Assembly (NCBI GenBank): GCA_019695395.1
Contig: JAIBAD010000005.1
Span: 1-58,445 of the forward strand
Source of the DNA: Alphaproteobacteria bacterium
GTDB lineage: Bacteria; Pseudomonadota; Alphaproteobacteria; JAEUKQ01; JAIBAD01
DNA length: 58,445 nucleotides
Reading direction: 5' to 3'
Of this stretch, positions 8,265 to 17,289 are shown piece after piece. The notes beneath the pieces were generated by a model that did no database searches, was not told the DNA's origin, and worked only from the letters and a program-made list of their open reading frames with translations. The position numbers were made by a program, and so were the translations under genes. Numbering within the stretch: position 1 is the stretch's first letter; each line of letters begins with the position of its first letter.

Positions 8265-9362
8265 TTAATTAACCCAATACACCGCATTAATTGGTGGTAA
8301 ATGATTGGAAATACTTTTCCATTCATCGCCCCCATTTTCGGTAATCCAAAGATTTCCAGTTGTTGATCCCATCGCTAAGTAATTGCCAGTTTGATCAATA
8401 TTTAGAGCATGTCTATAGATCAAATCATAAGATTGAGATGAAGGTAGTCCTTTATTAAGAATTTCAAAGTTTTTACCGCCATCTTTTGTTCGGGTTACAA
8501 CCAATTGATTATTATAAGGCACGCGGCATTCATCTTTGATACCAGGGACGAACCATGCATAATCTGGATTTTGAGGATGGGTAACTGTTGTAAACCCAAA
8601 AGATGAAGGTTTTGCCTGTTCTGAACAATCTATCCAATTTTTTGCACCATCTACGGAACGAAAAATACCATTATGATGTTGTGCCCATAAATAATCGGGT
8701 GACGCTTGACAAAAAACAACTCGATGGGGGTCTTGTATACTGCCATCATATTTTCTTTCTGGTGGCATGTATTGGGCATACATACCTTTGGAAGTATTTG
8801 TCCAATTTTTTCCAGAATCGAAGGTTTCATAAACACCACCACAAGATATACCAATCCATATGTGATCAGTATTACGTGGATCAACAAGAATAGAATGAAT
8901 GCCTGGTTTATCATAACCACCACCAAACCAATTTTTTCTTTCAGGTAAATTCCATAAGGGTTTATTTAATATCCATGAATTTCCATGATCATTTGAATAA
9001 AATAACCCGCCAGAAATAGTTCCTGCCCATAACGTTCCTTTTGAATCTTTATGACCTGCAGTTTCAAGACACCATATCATCTCAACATTATTTTTTTCTG
9101 GGTTATCTTCTGTTGCGTCATGTTCAGTAAAAGCAGGAGAGGCAATTTCATCCCAGGTTTTACCCATATCTTTTGATCGTTTTAATTTCACCCCAAAATG
9201 CCCAAGATTAAGAGCAGCATAAAAATTATTATCTCGTGGATCAAAAACAAAACTTGTAACTGGATCACCTAAAAAGGATACAGATTGGACCTCCCAGTTT
9301 TTATTATTTTTTTCTATATGAAATAGCCCTTTGCGGGTTGCAACATAAAGATGTTTGGTCAT
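8265..9362 (-). CDS. Asp-box (BNR/sialidase-like) repeat beta-propeller protein
   Basis: Six Asp-box motifs (S/T-x-D/E-x-G-x-x-W/F) recur along this 365-residue protein: SKDMGKTW, SNDHGNSW, TFDSGKNW, SVDGAKNW, TKDGGKNF and TENGGDEW, as expected for a six- or seven-bladed propeller. There is no signal peptide, so it is probably cytosolic. The catalytic residues of true sialidases are not evident. AAAGGAG directly abuts the first ATG (9368), so the ATG at 9362 is the better start. It sits between a MoaD/ThiS-like gene and DUF421. BNR proteins paired with a MoaD-like gene are, to my knowledge, a recurring bacterial gene pair of unknown function. Confidence 0.85.
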   Translation of the reverse strand: MTKHLYVATRKGLFHIEKNNKNWEVQSVSFLGDPVTSFVFDPRDNNFYAALNLGHFGVKLKRSKDMGKTWDEIASPAFTEHDATEDNPEKNNVEMIWCLETAGHKDSKGTLWAGTISGGLFYSNDHGNSWILNKPLWNLPERKNWFGGGYDKPGIHSILVDPRNTDHIWIGISCGGVYETFDSGKNWTNTSKGMYAQYMPPERKYDGSIQDPHRVVFCQASPDYLWAQHHNGIFRSVDGAKNWIDCSEQAKPSSFGFTTVTHPQNPDYAWFVPGIKDECRVPYNNQLVVTRTKDGGKNFEILNKGLPSSQSYDLIYRHALNIDQTGNYLAMGSTTGNLWITENGGDEWKSISNHLPPINAVYWVN

Positions 9363-9377
9363 AGGCATCTCCTTTAA

Positions 9378-9647
9378 TTATCCACCTGATAATGCTTGGA
9401 ATATATATATTTTGTCATTAGCATTTACGGGATCTGTTAAATTTTTTCTATCCTTAATATGTGAATTATTAATAAAAATATTAACATGTTTACGAAGTTG
9501 ATTTTGATTATCTAAAATATAATCACGTGCTTGTTGATTAAAAAGAAAATAATTATCCAATATTTCTTTTACAGAATAGCCATCTATATTTTGATCATCG
9601 CAATTTAAATGTCGTTTCAAATGGGATGTAAAAATCAGTAAAGCCAT
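9378..9647 (-). CDS. MoaD/ThiS-like beta-grasp sulfur-carrier protein
   Basis: This 89-residue protein ends in Ser-Gly-Gly, the C-terminal diglycine that MoaD, ThiS and other ubiquitin-like carriers use for adenylation and thiocarboxylation. The preceding segment (VNIFINNSHIKDRKNL...DKIYIFQALSGG) follows the beta-grasp pattern of a short INN turn and a conserved D-x-I-x-I-x-x-A-L-S-G-G ending. No E1-like or molybdopterin gene is near. It is first in the operon with the Asp-box protein, which starts 15 bases after its stop, so it may serve a dedicated pathway rather than Moco synthesis. Confidence 0.82.
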   Translation of the reverse strand: MALLIFTSHLKRHLNCDDQNIDGYSVKEILDNYFLFNQQARDYILDNQNQLRKHVNIFINNSHIKDRKNLTDPVNANDKIYIFQALSGG

Positions 9648-9960
9648 GTGCGAATAACATAAATTTGTGTTATTTTAAATAATGGTTAATTTTGAAAGTA
9701 TAGATAATAATTCTGCTAATTGTAATATTTTTTGTCAATTTAGTAAAAAACGAAATATTTTTGATTATCTATTGATTTAATTAGGATCTTGTGTAATAAA
9801 AATCTATAGAAATATGTGGTTTTATTAAGCTTTTACATACGTTAAACTTATTTATATTTCGAATAATTTGGAATGCATTGTATGTATATAATTTTTGTAT
9901 ACATAATTTATTGTATTTGTTAGAAAATAATAAATAATATTGGTTATAATTAAAAATAAT
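9648..9960. other. Divergent AT-rich intergenic region
   Basis: This ~313-base spacer separates the leftward MoaD operon from the rightward surface-carbohydrate genes and must contain both promoters. The one structured element is an AT-only stem, TATGTATA at 9881-9888 with TATACATA at 9898-9905, about 55 bases before the rightward start. It could be an operator-like palindrome or chance in AT-rich DNA. No gene is visible. Confidence 0.5.
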
Positions 9961-11364
9961 ATGAATAATCCTCGTCGCTCAGTCATTATCCCAGCTGAAA
10001 TACTTAACCGTGAATTTGACGCAAAACTTTTATTGGCTGCTATTGCGGCAGAACGTGGTTTTAAAGTCATTGTTGGATGTCGTTCAAAAATTAATAATTG
10101 GATGTCATTTATGCCTCGTTCAATTTATTTGGCTAAGGGTATGACAGCTAGAACATTACGCATGTTTAAAATTATGAAAGATCTAGGTCATGCTATGGTA
10201 TCATGTGATGAAGAGGCTTTGGTTTATTTTTCACCAGAAATTTATTATAAAAGGCGTTTAAGTCCTCCAGTGCTTTCGCATACATCCGCATTATTTGCAT
10301 GGGGACAGAATAATTATGACTTATGGCGTAGTGCCAAAGATTATCATGGTGTGCCAATTTACATAACGGGGCATCCGCGAGCAGATTTAATGAGACCTGA
10401 ATTAAAAAATTTCTATTCCAAAGATATTAAAAAATTACATGATCAATATGGCCAATATATATTGGTGAATTCAAATTTTTCTTTAGTAAATAAAATTTTT
10501 TCTAATTTGACCCCATTACCTGACCCTGATGCATCAGGAAAAGAGGCACAAGGTAAATTAGGTATGGGGTATACTGTAGAACTTGCAAGACATAAGAATA
10601 TATTATTTAAGGAATTTTTAAATTTAATTCCAACATTGGCCCAAAAGTTTCCTAATTATTCAATTGTGGTAAGGCCTCATCCTGCGGAAAATCATCAAGC
10701 TTGGCAAAATGCTGCACACGGCTTATCTAATGTACATGTTATTCATCAAGGTAATATTATTCCATGGATTTTAGCTTCAAAAATAGTTATTCATAACGGG
10801 TGTACCACGGCTATAGAAGCAGCTTTATTAAATCATCCTGTTGTTGCTTATCAACCTGTTATTGACCAAGATTATGATGATGTGCTTCCTAATAGGGTAA
10901 GTTATTCTGCAACAAATCCTGACTCATTGATTGCAATGATTAAAGATCTTGATGATCAAAAAAGCAATTTGTATCTTAATAAAGATAATCATAAATTAAA
11001 ACAAGAAGAAGAATTAAAGAATTATATTAATGGGTTAAAAGGTCCTTTCGCGTCTGAAAGGATTGTTGATGCTTTAGAAGAATTGGATGATAATGGTGTT
11101 ATCCCGGCACAAAAACCTTCATTGAATACTAGATTTGATGCTCATAAACGAATATGGCAAAGAAGATGGAAAAAATATAAAAGATCAAAACGTCCAGGAC
11201 ACAGAAATAATGCTTTAATTATAGAATCTGTATTTCCAACTTTACCTTTAAGTGAAGTGAAAGATAAATTAGAAAGATTAAAAACAAATCTTAATAGATT
11301 TGATAATATTAAGGTAACGCAATTTGCTAGAAATGTTTTTAAATTAACAAAAATTAAAAGTTAG
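9961..11364 (+). CDS. Surface carbohydrate biosynthesis protein (GT-B/CDP-glycerol-transferase-like)
   Basis: ATG at 9961 (MNNPRRSVIIPAE) is preferred to the TTG at 9940, though neither has a clear ribosome-binding site. The 467-residue protein fits the surface-polysaccharide biosynthesis family with a two-Rossmann GT-B-like fold. The N-terminal part has the EILNREFDAKLLLA signature. The C-terminal domain carries RPHPAEN near residue 240 and IHNGCTTAIEA near 280, motifs typical of nucleotide-sugar or CDP-alcohol binding transferases. There is no membrane helix. The last ~90 residues are very basic (RIWQRRWKKYKRSKRP), suggesting contact with membrane or nucleic acid. The long carbamoyltransferase gene follows 27 bases later. 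Confidence 0.8.
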   Translation: MNNPRRSVIIPAEILNREFDAKLLLAAIAAERGFKVIVGCRSKINNWMSFMPRSIYLAKGMTARTLRMFKIMKDLGHAMVSCDEEALVYFSPEIYYKRRLSPPVLSHTSALFAWGQNNYDLWRSAKDYHGVPIYITGHPRADLMRPELKNFYSKDIKKLHDQYGQYILVNSNFSLVNKIFSNLTPLPDPDASGKEAQGKLGMGYTVELARHKNILFKEFLNLIPTLAQKFPNYSIVVRPHPAENHQAWQNAAHGLSNVHVIHQGNIIPWILASKIVIHNGCTTAIEAALLNHPVVAYQPVIDQDYDDVLPNRVSYSATNPDSLIAMIKDLDDQKSNLYLNKDNHKLKQEEELKNYINGLKGPFASERIVDALEELDDNGVIPAQKPSLNTRFDAHKRIWQRRWKKYKRSKRPGHRNNALIIESVFPTLPLSEVKDKLERLKTNLNRFDNIKVTQFARNVFKLTKIKS

Positions 11365-11391
11365 CTAACTATAATAATTTATGGGTAACAA

Positions 11392-14300
11392 ATGTCACAA
11401 TTAAATAAAAAATATACATACATTCTTGGTGTTCCAAATTTTGCTAGTTATGAACCAGCGACTGCCCTTTTACGTGTACCACAAGAAGGTTCGATTGATT
11501 ATGTTTGTATTCCAGAAGAAAGATTAAATAGAAAAAAACATTCCTATACCTTTCCACTTTATGGCGTGGATTATTGTTTAAATGCTTTTGGTTTGGAATC
11601 ATTGCGTGAAGTTGACTATATTTATACAGATTATGCGCGTGAAGCAAGATGGATAAATAGTGGTCCTGGTTACCGTAAATTAGATCATGATTATATTAAA
11701 TTAAAACTAGATTTTCCAAGAAATAAAATTCGTCTTGTTAACCACCATGATGCACATGCGGCAAGTGCATTTTACCCATCTGACTTTGATGAAGCAGCTG
11801 TTTTAATTATTGATGGTTTGGGATCAAATTTAGAAACACAATCTTTATATAAAGCATCTCGTAAAGATGGGCTTCAACTTGTTGAACGTGGATTTGATTG
11901 GGGTATAGGAAGGCTTTACAGTTTAATCACTGGTGCTGTATTACCTTATGGTCCAGAAAAAGGTTATGGTAAAACAATGGGATTGGCCCCTTATGGTGCG
12001 GCACATCCGGGGCCGGTATTAAAATTTAATGCTCATGATGAAGGCATGTCCTCAGATTATAGTGAATTTTTTAGCCGTTATCCTATCTCAAGATTGGTTG
12101 CAGAGGATGTTCAAAGATGCATTGATCGCGAAGATGCTTTGCTCCCTTATTTTGCAAGAGCTGCCTATGACTTACAACTTGAATGTGAACGGCAATTGCT
12201 TAGAATGGCTGACTATGCATATAAAAAAATTGGGAGCAAGAATTTATGTTTAGCAGGGGGGGTTATTCTTAATGGTGCTGCTAATTCACGTATTTTAGAA
12301 AAACTTCCTTATGAAAGATTGTTTTGCCAACCTGCATGTTCAGATATGGGTGTACCTTTTGGTGCAGCTTTATGGGGGTATTTTAATGAATTAGCTGATA
12401 AAAAGAAAAATTCAGTAACTGTATCCATGCCTCATGCTTATACGGGAATTAATTATTCCCAAGATTATATAAAGAAATTATTAGATGAATATAAAATCCA
12501 AGCAACCTCGTCCAATCCGGAGGAAGTTGCAAAATTATTGTCTGAAGGCAAAGTGGTTGCCTGGTTTGAAGGTGGTTCTGAATATGGACCACGGGCATTG
12601 GGACACCGTTCAATTTTATCAGACCCAAGAAAAGCAGAAACTAAAGATAAATTAAATTCTAAAGTGAAATTTAGGGAAGGGTATCGTCCCTATGCACCAA
12701 GTATATTGGCGGAACATGCTTATGATTGGTTGGAATTAAAAGATACAAGCCCTTTTATGTTACAAGTTGTTCCTGTTAAAAAAGATAAAAGACAAATTGT
12801 TGGAGCTATTACCCATGTTGATGGGACCACCAGACCTCAAACAGTAACTAAAGAAGCAAATCCAAATTATCATAAAATGATTTCTGCTTTTTATCAATTA
12901 ACTGGTGTACCTTTAGTTTTAAATACATCTTTTAATATAAATCGTGAGCCTATTGTTGAAACACCTGAAGATGCTTTGATATGTTCTATTGGGACGGCTA
13001 TAGATTATTTATATTTAAATGGGATGTTGGTAGATTGTGGAAAATATAACCAATCAAGCTTAGTAAAACAATTAGTTGAAAAAAGAACAGAAAAATTAGA
13101 TAGACAATGGCAAAATATTTTAAAAAAATATTGTCCTTTATATGATGAAAAAGAAAGAGATACATTTTTAACAAAAGAAAATTTAATAGCTGATTGGCAT
13201 CGTGATTTTCGTGCTAAAACTCGTTTAGATGAAGCTGTAGATAATTGGTTAAAAAATAACCATAAAATTTTAATTATTGGTACAGCGGCACATACTAGTT
13301 GTTTGTATTCATATATTACAAATTTCCCTGAACTTAATATTATTGGTTATGTAGAACTTGAAAATAAAACAGGGGAAAAAGATCAATGCCCATTTTATAA
13401 TAAATCAAATATTAATTCAGTAGATTGGACCAAAGTTGATAGTGTTCTTATTTCTACACATGAATATCAACGTTTTGCAGTTGAATTAGCTAAAAAACAT
13501 TCTGGTAATAAGCAAATTTTCACTTTGTATGATGATTCAAGTGATAGTTTAATTTATACTTTACCTGGTGTTTGGCCAATGATGAATCCAGACTATACAA
13601 CAAAATACCAAATAAAAAATCAATCAACTACATCAATTACAGCAAGTAATATTGATTTTGATTTTGCACCTAGTGAAACAACAATTTTAGATCGGTATGG
13701 ACTTGCTTTAACGTATCATTGGATTAATGCAGATAAAGATCTTTTTAAAGGTATGCATGCAATTGATCCAAAATCATTTGAAGCACAAGTTCGAAGTTTG
13801 CGCCAACATTTTACTTTGGTAACGCCTACAGAACTCATTAATCCTAAAATCGATTTACCAGAAACGGTTTGTTTAATTACTATCGATGATGGATTAAAAG
13901 GTACATTCGATCATATGTATCCTATACTTAAACAATGGCAAGAAAAAGCGGTTGTATATTGTTGTTCTTTACCTTTACGAGAGAAAAAGGTTTTGAATGT
14001 ACATAAAATTCATATGTTACAAGAACGTTGGGGATTGGAAAAATTCCGAAAATCTTTCTATGAATTGTTACCTTCTTCGTTTGCTGGCCATAATAGTAGA
14101 GAAGCTTTAACTTCTACTGGTATTAACCAGGATAAATTATATCCTTATGATACTCCAGAAACAAGAGAATTTAAAATTTTACTTAATTACCTTTTACCTT
14201 ATAACCAATTAACAGATATACTTGATAAGTTATTTGATAAGGAATTTGGTTCCCAAAAAAGTGCTGTTGACCAAATTTATATGTCACTAGACGATATTAA

Positions 14301-14667
14301 AAAATGTCAAGATGCTGGATGGGATATTGGAATTCATACAGATTCACATCCTGTATTAAGTCGATTAACCAATATAGAACAAGAACAGGAAATAAAAATT
14401 CCAACAGATTTCTTTAAATCAAAATTACATCTAGATAAATTACATTTTTGTTATCCTTATGGTTCATCTGGGACATGGAATAATTATACAAAACGATTAC
14501 TTAAAGATAATAATTTTGATTCAAGTTTTACCTTACAAAGAAATATCATTAAACCCAAAGATATTTCTATGCGTTGGGAAATGCCGCGATATAGCTGTTC
14601 AGATCTTTTTGATAAAACTAATAACTTAAATACAAAAGTGATTAGTGCGCTTTCGGGTTCTGATTAA
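11392..14667 (+). CDS. NodU/CmcH-type carbamoyltransferase fused to a Rossmann-like domain and NodB-type polysaccharide deacetylase
   Basis: A 1091-residue fusion. Residues ~8-560 are a NodU/CmcH O-carbamoyltransferase: HHDAHAASAFY at 118-128 (metal-binding N-terminal ASKHA-like domain) and GPRALGHRSIL at 399-409, with NTSFN further on (the carbamoyladenylate domain). Residues ~625-740 look like a small Rossmann-type nucleotide-binding module (KILIIGTAAHTS). Residues ~770-1075 are a NodB polysaccharide deacetylase with TIDDG at 830-834 (Asp832/833) and the zinc pair HTDSHP at 982-987 (His982, His986). The protein should both carbamoylate and deacetylate a surface glycan, or use one module for regulation. 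Ordinary NodU proteins are ~550-600 residues. It is cotranscribed with the GT-B-like gene upstream. Confidence 0.88.
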   Translation: MSQLNKKYTYILGVPNFASYEPATALLRVPQEGSIDYVCIPEERLNRKKHSYTFPLYGVDYCLNAFGLESLREVDYIYTDYAREARWINSGPGYRKLDHDYIKLKLDFPRNKIRLVNHHDAHAASAFYPSDFDEAAVLIIDGLGSNLETQSLYKASRKDGLQLVERGFDWGIGRLYSLITGAVLPYGPEKGYGKTMGLAPYGAAHPGPVLKFNAHDEGMSSDYSEFFSRYPISRLVAEDVQRCIDREDALLPYFARAAYDLQLECERQLLRMADYAYKKIGSKNLCLAGGVILNGAANSRILEKLPYERLFCQPACSDMGVPFGAALWGYFNELADKKKNSVTVSMPHAYTGINYSQDYIKKLLDEYKIQATSSNPEEVAKLLSEGKVVAWFEGGSEYGPRALGHRSILSDPRKAETKDKLNSKVKFREGYRPYAPSILAEHAYDWLELKDTSPFMLQVVPVKKDKRQIVGAITHVDGTTRPQTVTKEANPNYHKMISAFYQLTGVPLVLNTSFNINREPIVETPEDALICSIGTAIDYLYLNGMLVDCGKYNQSSLVKQLVEKRTEKLDRQWQNILKKYCPLYDEKERDTFLTKENLIADWHRDFRAKTRLDEAVDNWLKNNHKILIIGTAAHTSCLYSYITNFPELNIIGYVELENKTGEKDQCPFYNKSNINSVDWTKVDSVLISTHEYQRFAVELAKKHSGNKQIFTLYDDSSDSLIYTLPGVWPMMNPDYTTKYQIKNQSTTSITASNIDFDFAPSETTILDRYGLALTYHWINADKDLFKGMHAIDPKSFEAQVRSLRQHFTLVTPTELINPKIDLPETVCLITIDDGLKGTFDHMYPILKQWQEKAVVYCCSLPLREKKVLNVHKIHMLQERWGLEKFRKSFYELLPSSFAGHNSREALTSTGINQDKLYPYDTPETREFKILLNYLLPYNQLTDILDKLFDKEFGSQKSAVDQIYMSLDDIKKCQDAGWDIGIHTDSHPVLSRLTNIEQEQEIKIPTDFFKSKLHLDKLHFCYPYGSSGTWNNYTKRLLKDNNFDSSFTLQRNIIKPKDISMRWEMPRYSCSDLFDKTNNLNTKVISALSGSD

Positions 14668-14674
14668 TAGATAA

Positions 14675-15787
14675 CTAAGAACATTTTTTAAATGCTTGGT
14701 GAATGAAATCAATTTTTATATGGCTGCTTGGATCATAAAAATTGGTTTCATTGAGCCCGCATTTTTCAGGATTATAATCTCCAATAATTTCTATATTATA
14801 TTTTTTAGCTATAGATAAAAAGTAATCTTCTGCTAAAAAAAAGTTTTTGTATTTAGATAGATTATTTTTTAATTCGTTATAAACAACATTGTGATTTGGT
14901 GGAAAGTAAAAAATTAATTTGACATGTTCTGTATTAACTAAATAATTAATGAAAGAGTCAAAAATATTAGCCTGTTCTTGATCTAATTCTTTAAATCCAT
15001 CATAACCAGATAAATATTCTCTAGATATATATTTATTCATTAATTTTTGTTTTTCTGTGTCATTCATTTCCCTATATTTTTTGGGATATACATAAGAACC
15101 ATCGCTTCTTTTAATAGAAAATTCCCCAATTTTTTCTTCTGTAATAAAATATGAATTTTTTAATTGTTTTTTATGTATCTTTTTCCAATCTTGCCAAGAA
15201 GCTTTTAGATAATCGAATGATATTAATTCTAAATATTTGCTTAGATTTGACTTATTAAAATGTAAAGGTGTTAAATGAATTAATTCCCTTCCTTTGTTGA
15301 TACCATCTTCTAAAGGTGTAGCAGTTTCTAGAAAATTTTGCCTATATTGCGGATTTAAAAGCCATGCATCTAATCCCATTATAATAATCTCTGGTTTATA
15401 ATTTGGGTTTTTTATTTTATAAAAACCATAAAAGGCTAACATATCTTCAATGGTATTACCGGTTACAAAATGATTAAAAAAGGTTTTATTGGGAAAGAAA
15501 TCTCTATCTATAATACCCATACGGCTTGATCCAAATGCTAAAACTTCAGGAAAATTCTGAGTTTCATAGATTATATATTTTTGGGTCAATTTTTCTTTAT
15601 ATGTTACAATATTCGCAATATTTTTATTTTGTAAAAGAAGGGCAGCAATTTTTTTTTCATAGATACTGCTTTTAAATAAATTTGCAGGATCAATATAAAA
15701 ATTAAAGACAATAATTGGTATTAAAAATAATAGAACTAAAATTATAAGATAAAAAGTATATCGACGTGGATTCATAGAATTGTTCAC
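14675..15787 (-). CDS. Membrane-anchored SGNH-like partner of the MBOAT acyltransferase (AlgJ/DltD-type)
   Basis: A single N-terminal membrane helix (residues ~9-33) is followed by a ~335-residue extracytoplasmic domain. That domain has an SGNH block-I-like GSSRM (near residue 88) and a C-terminal DPSSH giving the Asp-x-x-x-His pair. Together with the MBOAT gene just upstream in the same operon, this is the AlgI/AlgJ or DltB/DltD arrangement for O-acylating a surface polymer. The start is uncertain: GTG at 15787 and ATG at 15775 (MNPRRY) both lack a good Shine-Dalgarno. The assignment to a particular polymer is not possible from sequence. Confidence 0.72.
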   Translation of the reverse strand: MNNSMNPRRYTFYLIILVLLFLIPIIVFNFYIDPANLFKSSIYEKKIAALLLQNKNIANIVTYKEKLTQKYIIYETQNFPEVLAFGSSRMGIIDRDFFPNKTFFNHFVTGNTIEDMLAFYGFYKIKNPNYKPEIIIMGLDAWLLNPQYRQNFLETATPLEDGINKGRELIHLTPLHFNKSNLSKYLELISFDYLKASWQDWKKIHKKQLKNSYFITEEKIGEFSIKRSDGSYVYPKKYREMNDTEKQKLMNKYISREYLSGYDGFKELDQEQANIFDSFINYLVNTEHVKLIFYFPPNHNVVYNELKNNLSKYKNFFLAEDYFLSIAKKYNIEIIGDYNPEKCGLNETNFYDPSSHIKIDFIHQAFKKCS

Positions 15788-15795
15788 TTTTACTT

Positions 15796-17289
15796 TTAAA
15801 ACTGGTAATAAAGAAAGGTGCTTTCTTTATTAATTAAAAGAAGACAAATAACAAATAATAAAGAGCAAATAAATAAATATGTAAAATTTGGTTTCCAATG
15901 AATAATGGTGTTAATATAATTCGTTTTTTTAGGGGTAAAATCGCCAATTTGTCTGACAATTTGTTGGGTATTTGGTAACATCCAAACAATTAATAGAAGA
16001 CTAATAAGCCAATAAATAATTTCCGTGCTATAAGGTAGAGATTGGATGAACTGTACGTTATTTTGCCTTCCAAACATTGATTTTATTATTGAAATTGCTG
16101 TCGATGTATCAGGTGCTCTAAAAAATACCCAAGCAATTATAACGCACAATAATGTAATAAGCTGGCAGACTAATTTATAAAGCAAAACAAAAATAGGATA
16201 AATATTTATTTTATTTTTAATTATTTGTCCAATTGTGTTTGACCAAATATGGTTAATGATTAAATAAATTCCATGAAGAGTTCCCCAAATAATAAAGGTC
16301 CACCCAGCACCATGCCACAAACCGCCAAGAAACATTGTGATTAAAAGATTGATATGACGTCTGAAGGTACCTTTACGGTTGCCTCCTAAGGGAATGTAAA
16401 GATAATCCCTTAAAAAGCGAGAAAGTGTCATATGCCAACGACGCCAAAAATCTATAATGTTTAATGCTTTATAAGGGGAATTAAAATTAAGAGGAAGTTT
16501 AATACCTAACATTTTTGAAAGGCCAATGGCCATATCAGAATATCCAGAAAAATCAAAATATAATTGGAGTGTATAGCCCAAAGCCCCAATCCAAGATTGA
16601 TATGTACTTATATAATTATTTTGATTGGCTGTAAGGAATATACTATCAACAGTTGGGGCAATTTGGTCTGCCAATAAAAGTTTTTTTGATAACCCAATAA
16701 TAAATACAGTTAGACCAATAGCTACATTATTAAATTTTTCTGCGTAGATACTTTTGTTGTTAAATTGTGGCATGACCTCTTTATGATGAATAATAGGACC
16801 AGCAATTAAATGAGGAAAATATGTGACAAAAAGCATGTAATGAAGAAAATTAAACTCTTTCACTTCACCACGATATGTATCAACTAAAAAAGCAATTTGC
16901 GTGAATGTATAAAATGAAATACCTAATGGCAAAATTATATGAGGAAGTGCCCATTCAGTTGTACTAATATTATTGAAATTAAAAATAATAAAATCGGTAT
17001 ATTTATAATAAGCTAAAAGAATTAGGTTAAAAACAATAGAAAGAATAAATAAAAATTTTCTAAATGATTGGTTGTATGTTCGTGCAATTTTTATACCAAA
17101 GAGAAAATTAATGATAATAGAAAAAAATAACAAAACTAAATAGTTTGGATTCCACCATCCATAAAAAAAGACGGATGCAGCAGTAAGCCATGCAATTCCT
17201 AATCTATGGTTTATTGGGCCAATTTTATAAAATATACATAATACTATTGGTAAAAATATAAAGACAAAAATATAAGAATTAAATAACAT
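15796..17289 (-). CDS. MBOAT family O-acyltransferase (AlgI/DltB-like)
   Basis: A 497-residue polytopic membrane protein with the canonical MBOAT core: DFWRRWHMTLS (His286) and GGLWHGAGW with the catalytic His326, plus the preceding LQLYFDFSGYSDMA block. The N-terminus (MLFNSYIFVFIFLP) is the usual AlgI start. Such proteins pass acyl groups across the inner membrane to an SGNH partner that modifies exported polysaccharide, and here that partner is the next gene. Its ATG abuts the pyruvate-kinase TAA with no gap, so the two are presumably translationally coupled. Nearby carbamoyl- and deacetylase functions suggest a common surface-glycan tailoring theme. Confidence 0.9.
   Translation of the reverse strand: MLFNSYIFVFIFLPIVLCIFYKIGPINHRLGIAWLTAASVFFYGWWNPNYLVLLFFSIIINFLFGIKIARTYNQSFRKFLFILSIVFNLILLAYYKYTDFIIFNFNNISTTEWALPHIILPLGISFYTFTQIAFLVDTYRGEVKEFNFLHYMLFVTYFPHLIAGPIIHHKEVMPQFNNKSIYAEKFNNVAIGLTVFIIGLSKKLLLADQIAPTVDSIFLTANQNNYISTYQSWIGALGYTLQLYFDFSGYSDMAIGLSKMLGIKLPLNFNSPYKALNIIDFWRRWHMTLSRFLRDYLYIPLGGNRKGTFRRHINLLITMFLGGLWHGAGWTFIIWGTLHGIYLIINHIWSNTIGQIIKNKINIYPIFVLLYKLVCQLITLLCVIIAWVFFRAPDTSTAISIIKSMFGRQNNVQFIQSLPYSTEIIYWLISLLLIVWMLPNTQQIVRQIGDFTPKKTNYINTIIHWKPNFTYLFICSLLFVICLLLINKESTFLYYQF

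Noticed and set aside
8603-8948. Overlapping ORFs of 80-96 codons on both strands within the Asp-box gene
   Set aside because: Shadows of the repeat-containing coding sequence; no ribosome-binding site and no family features.
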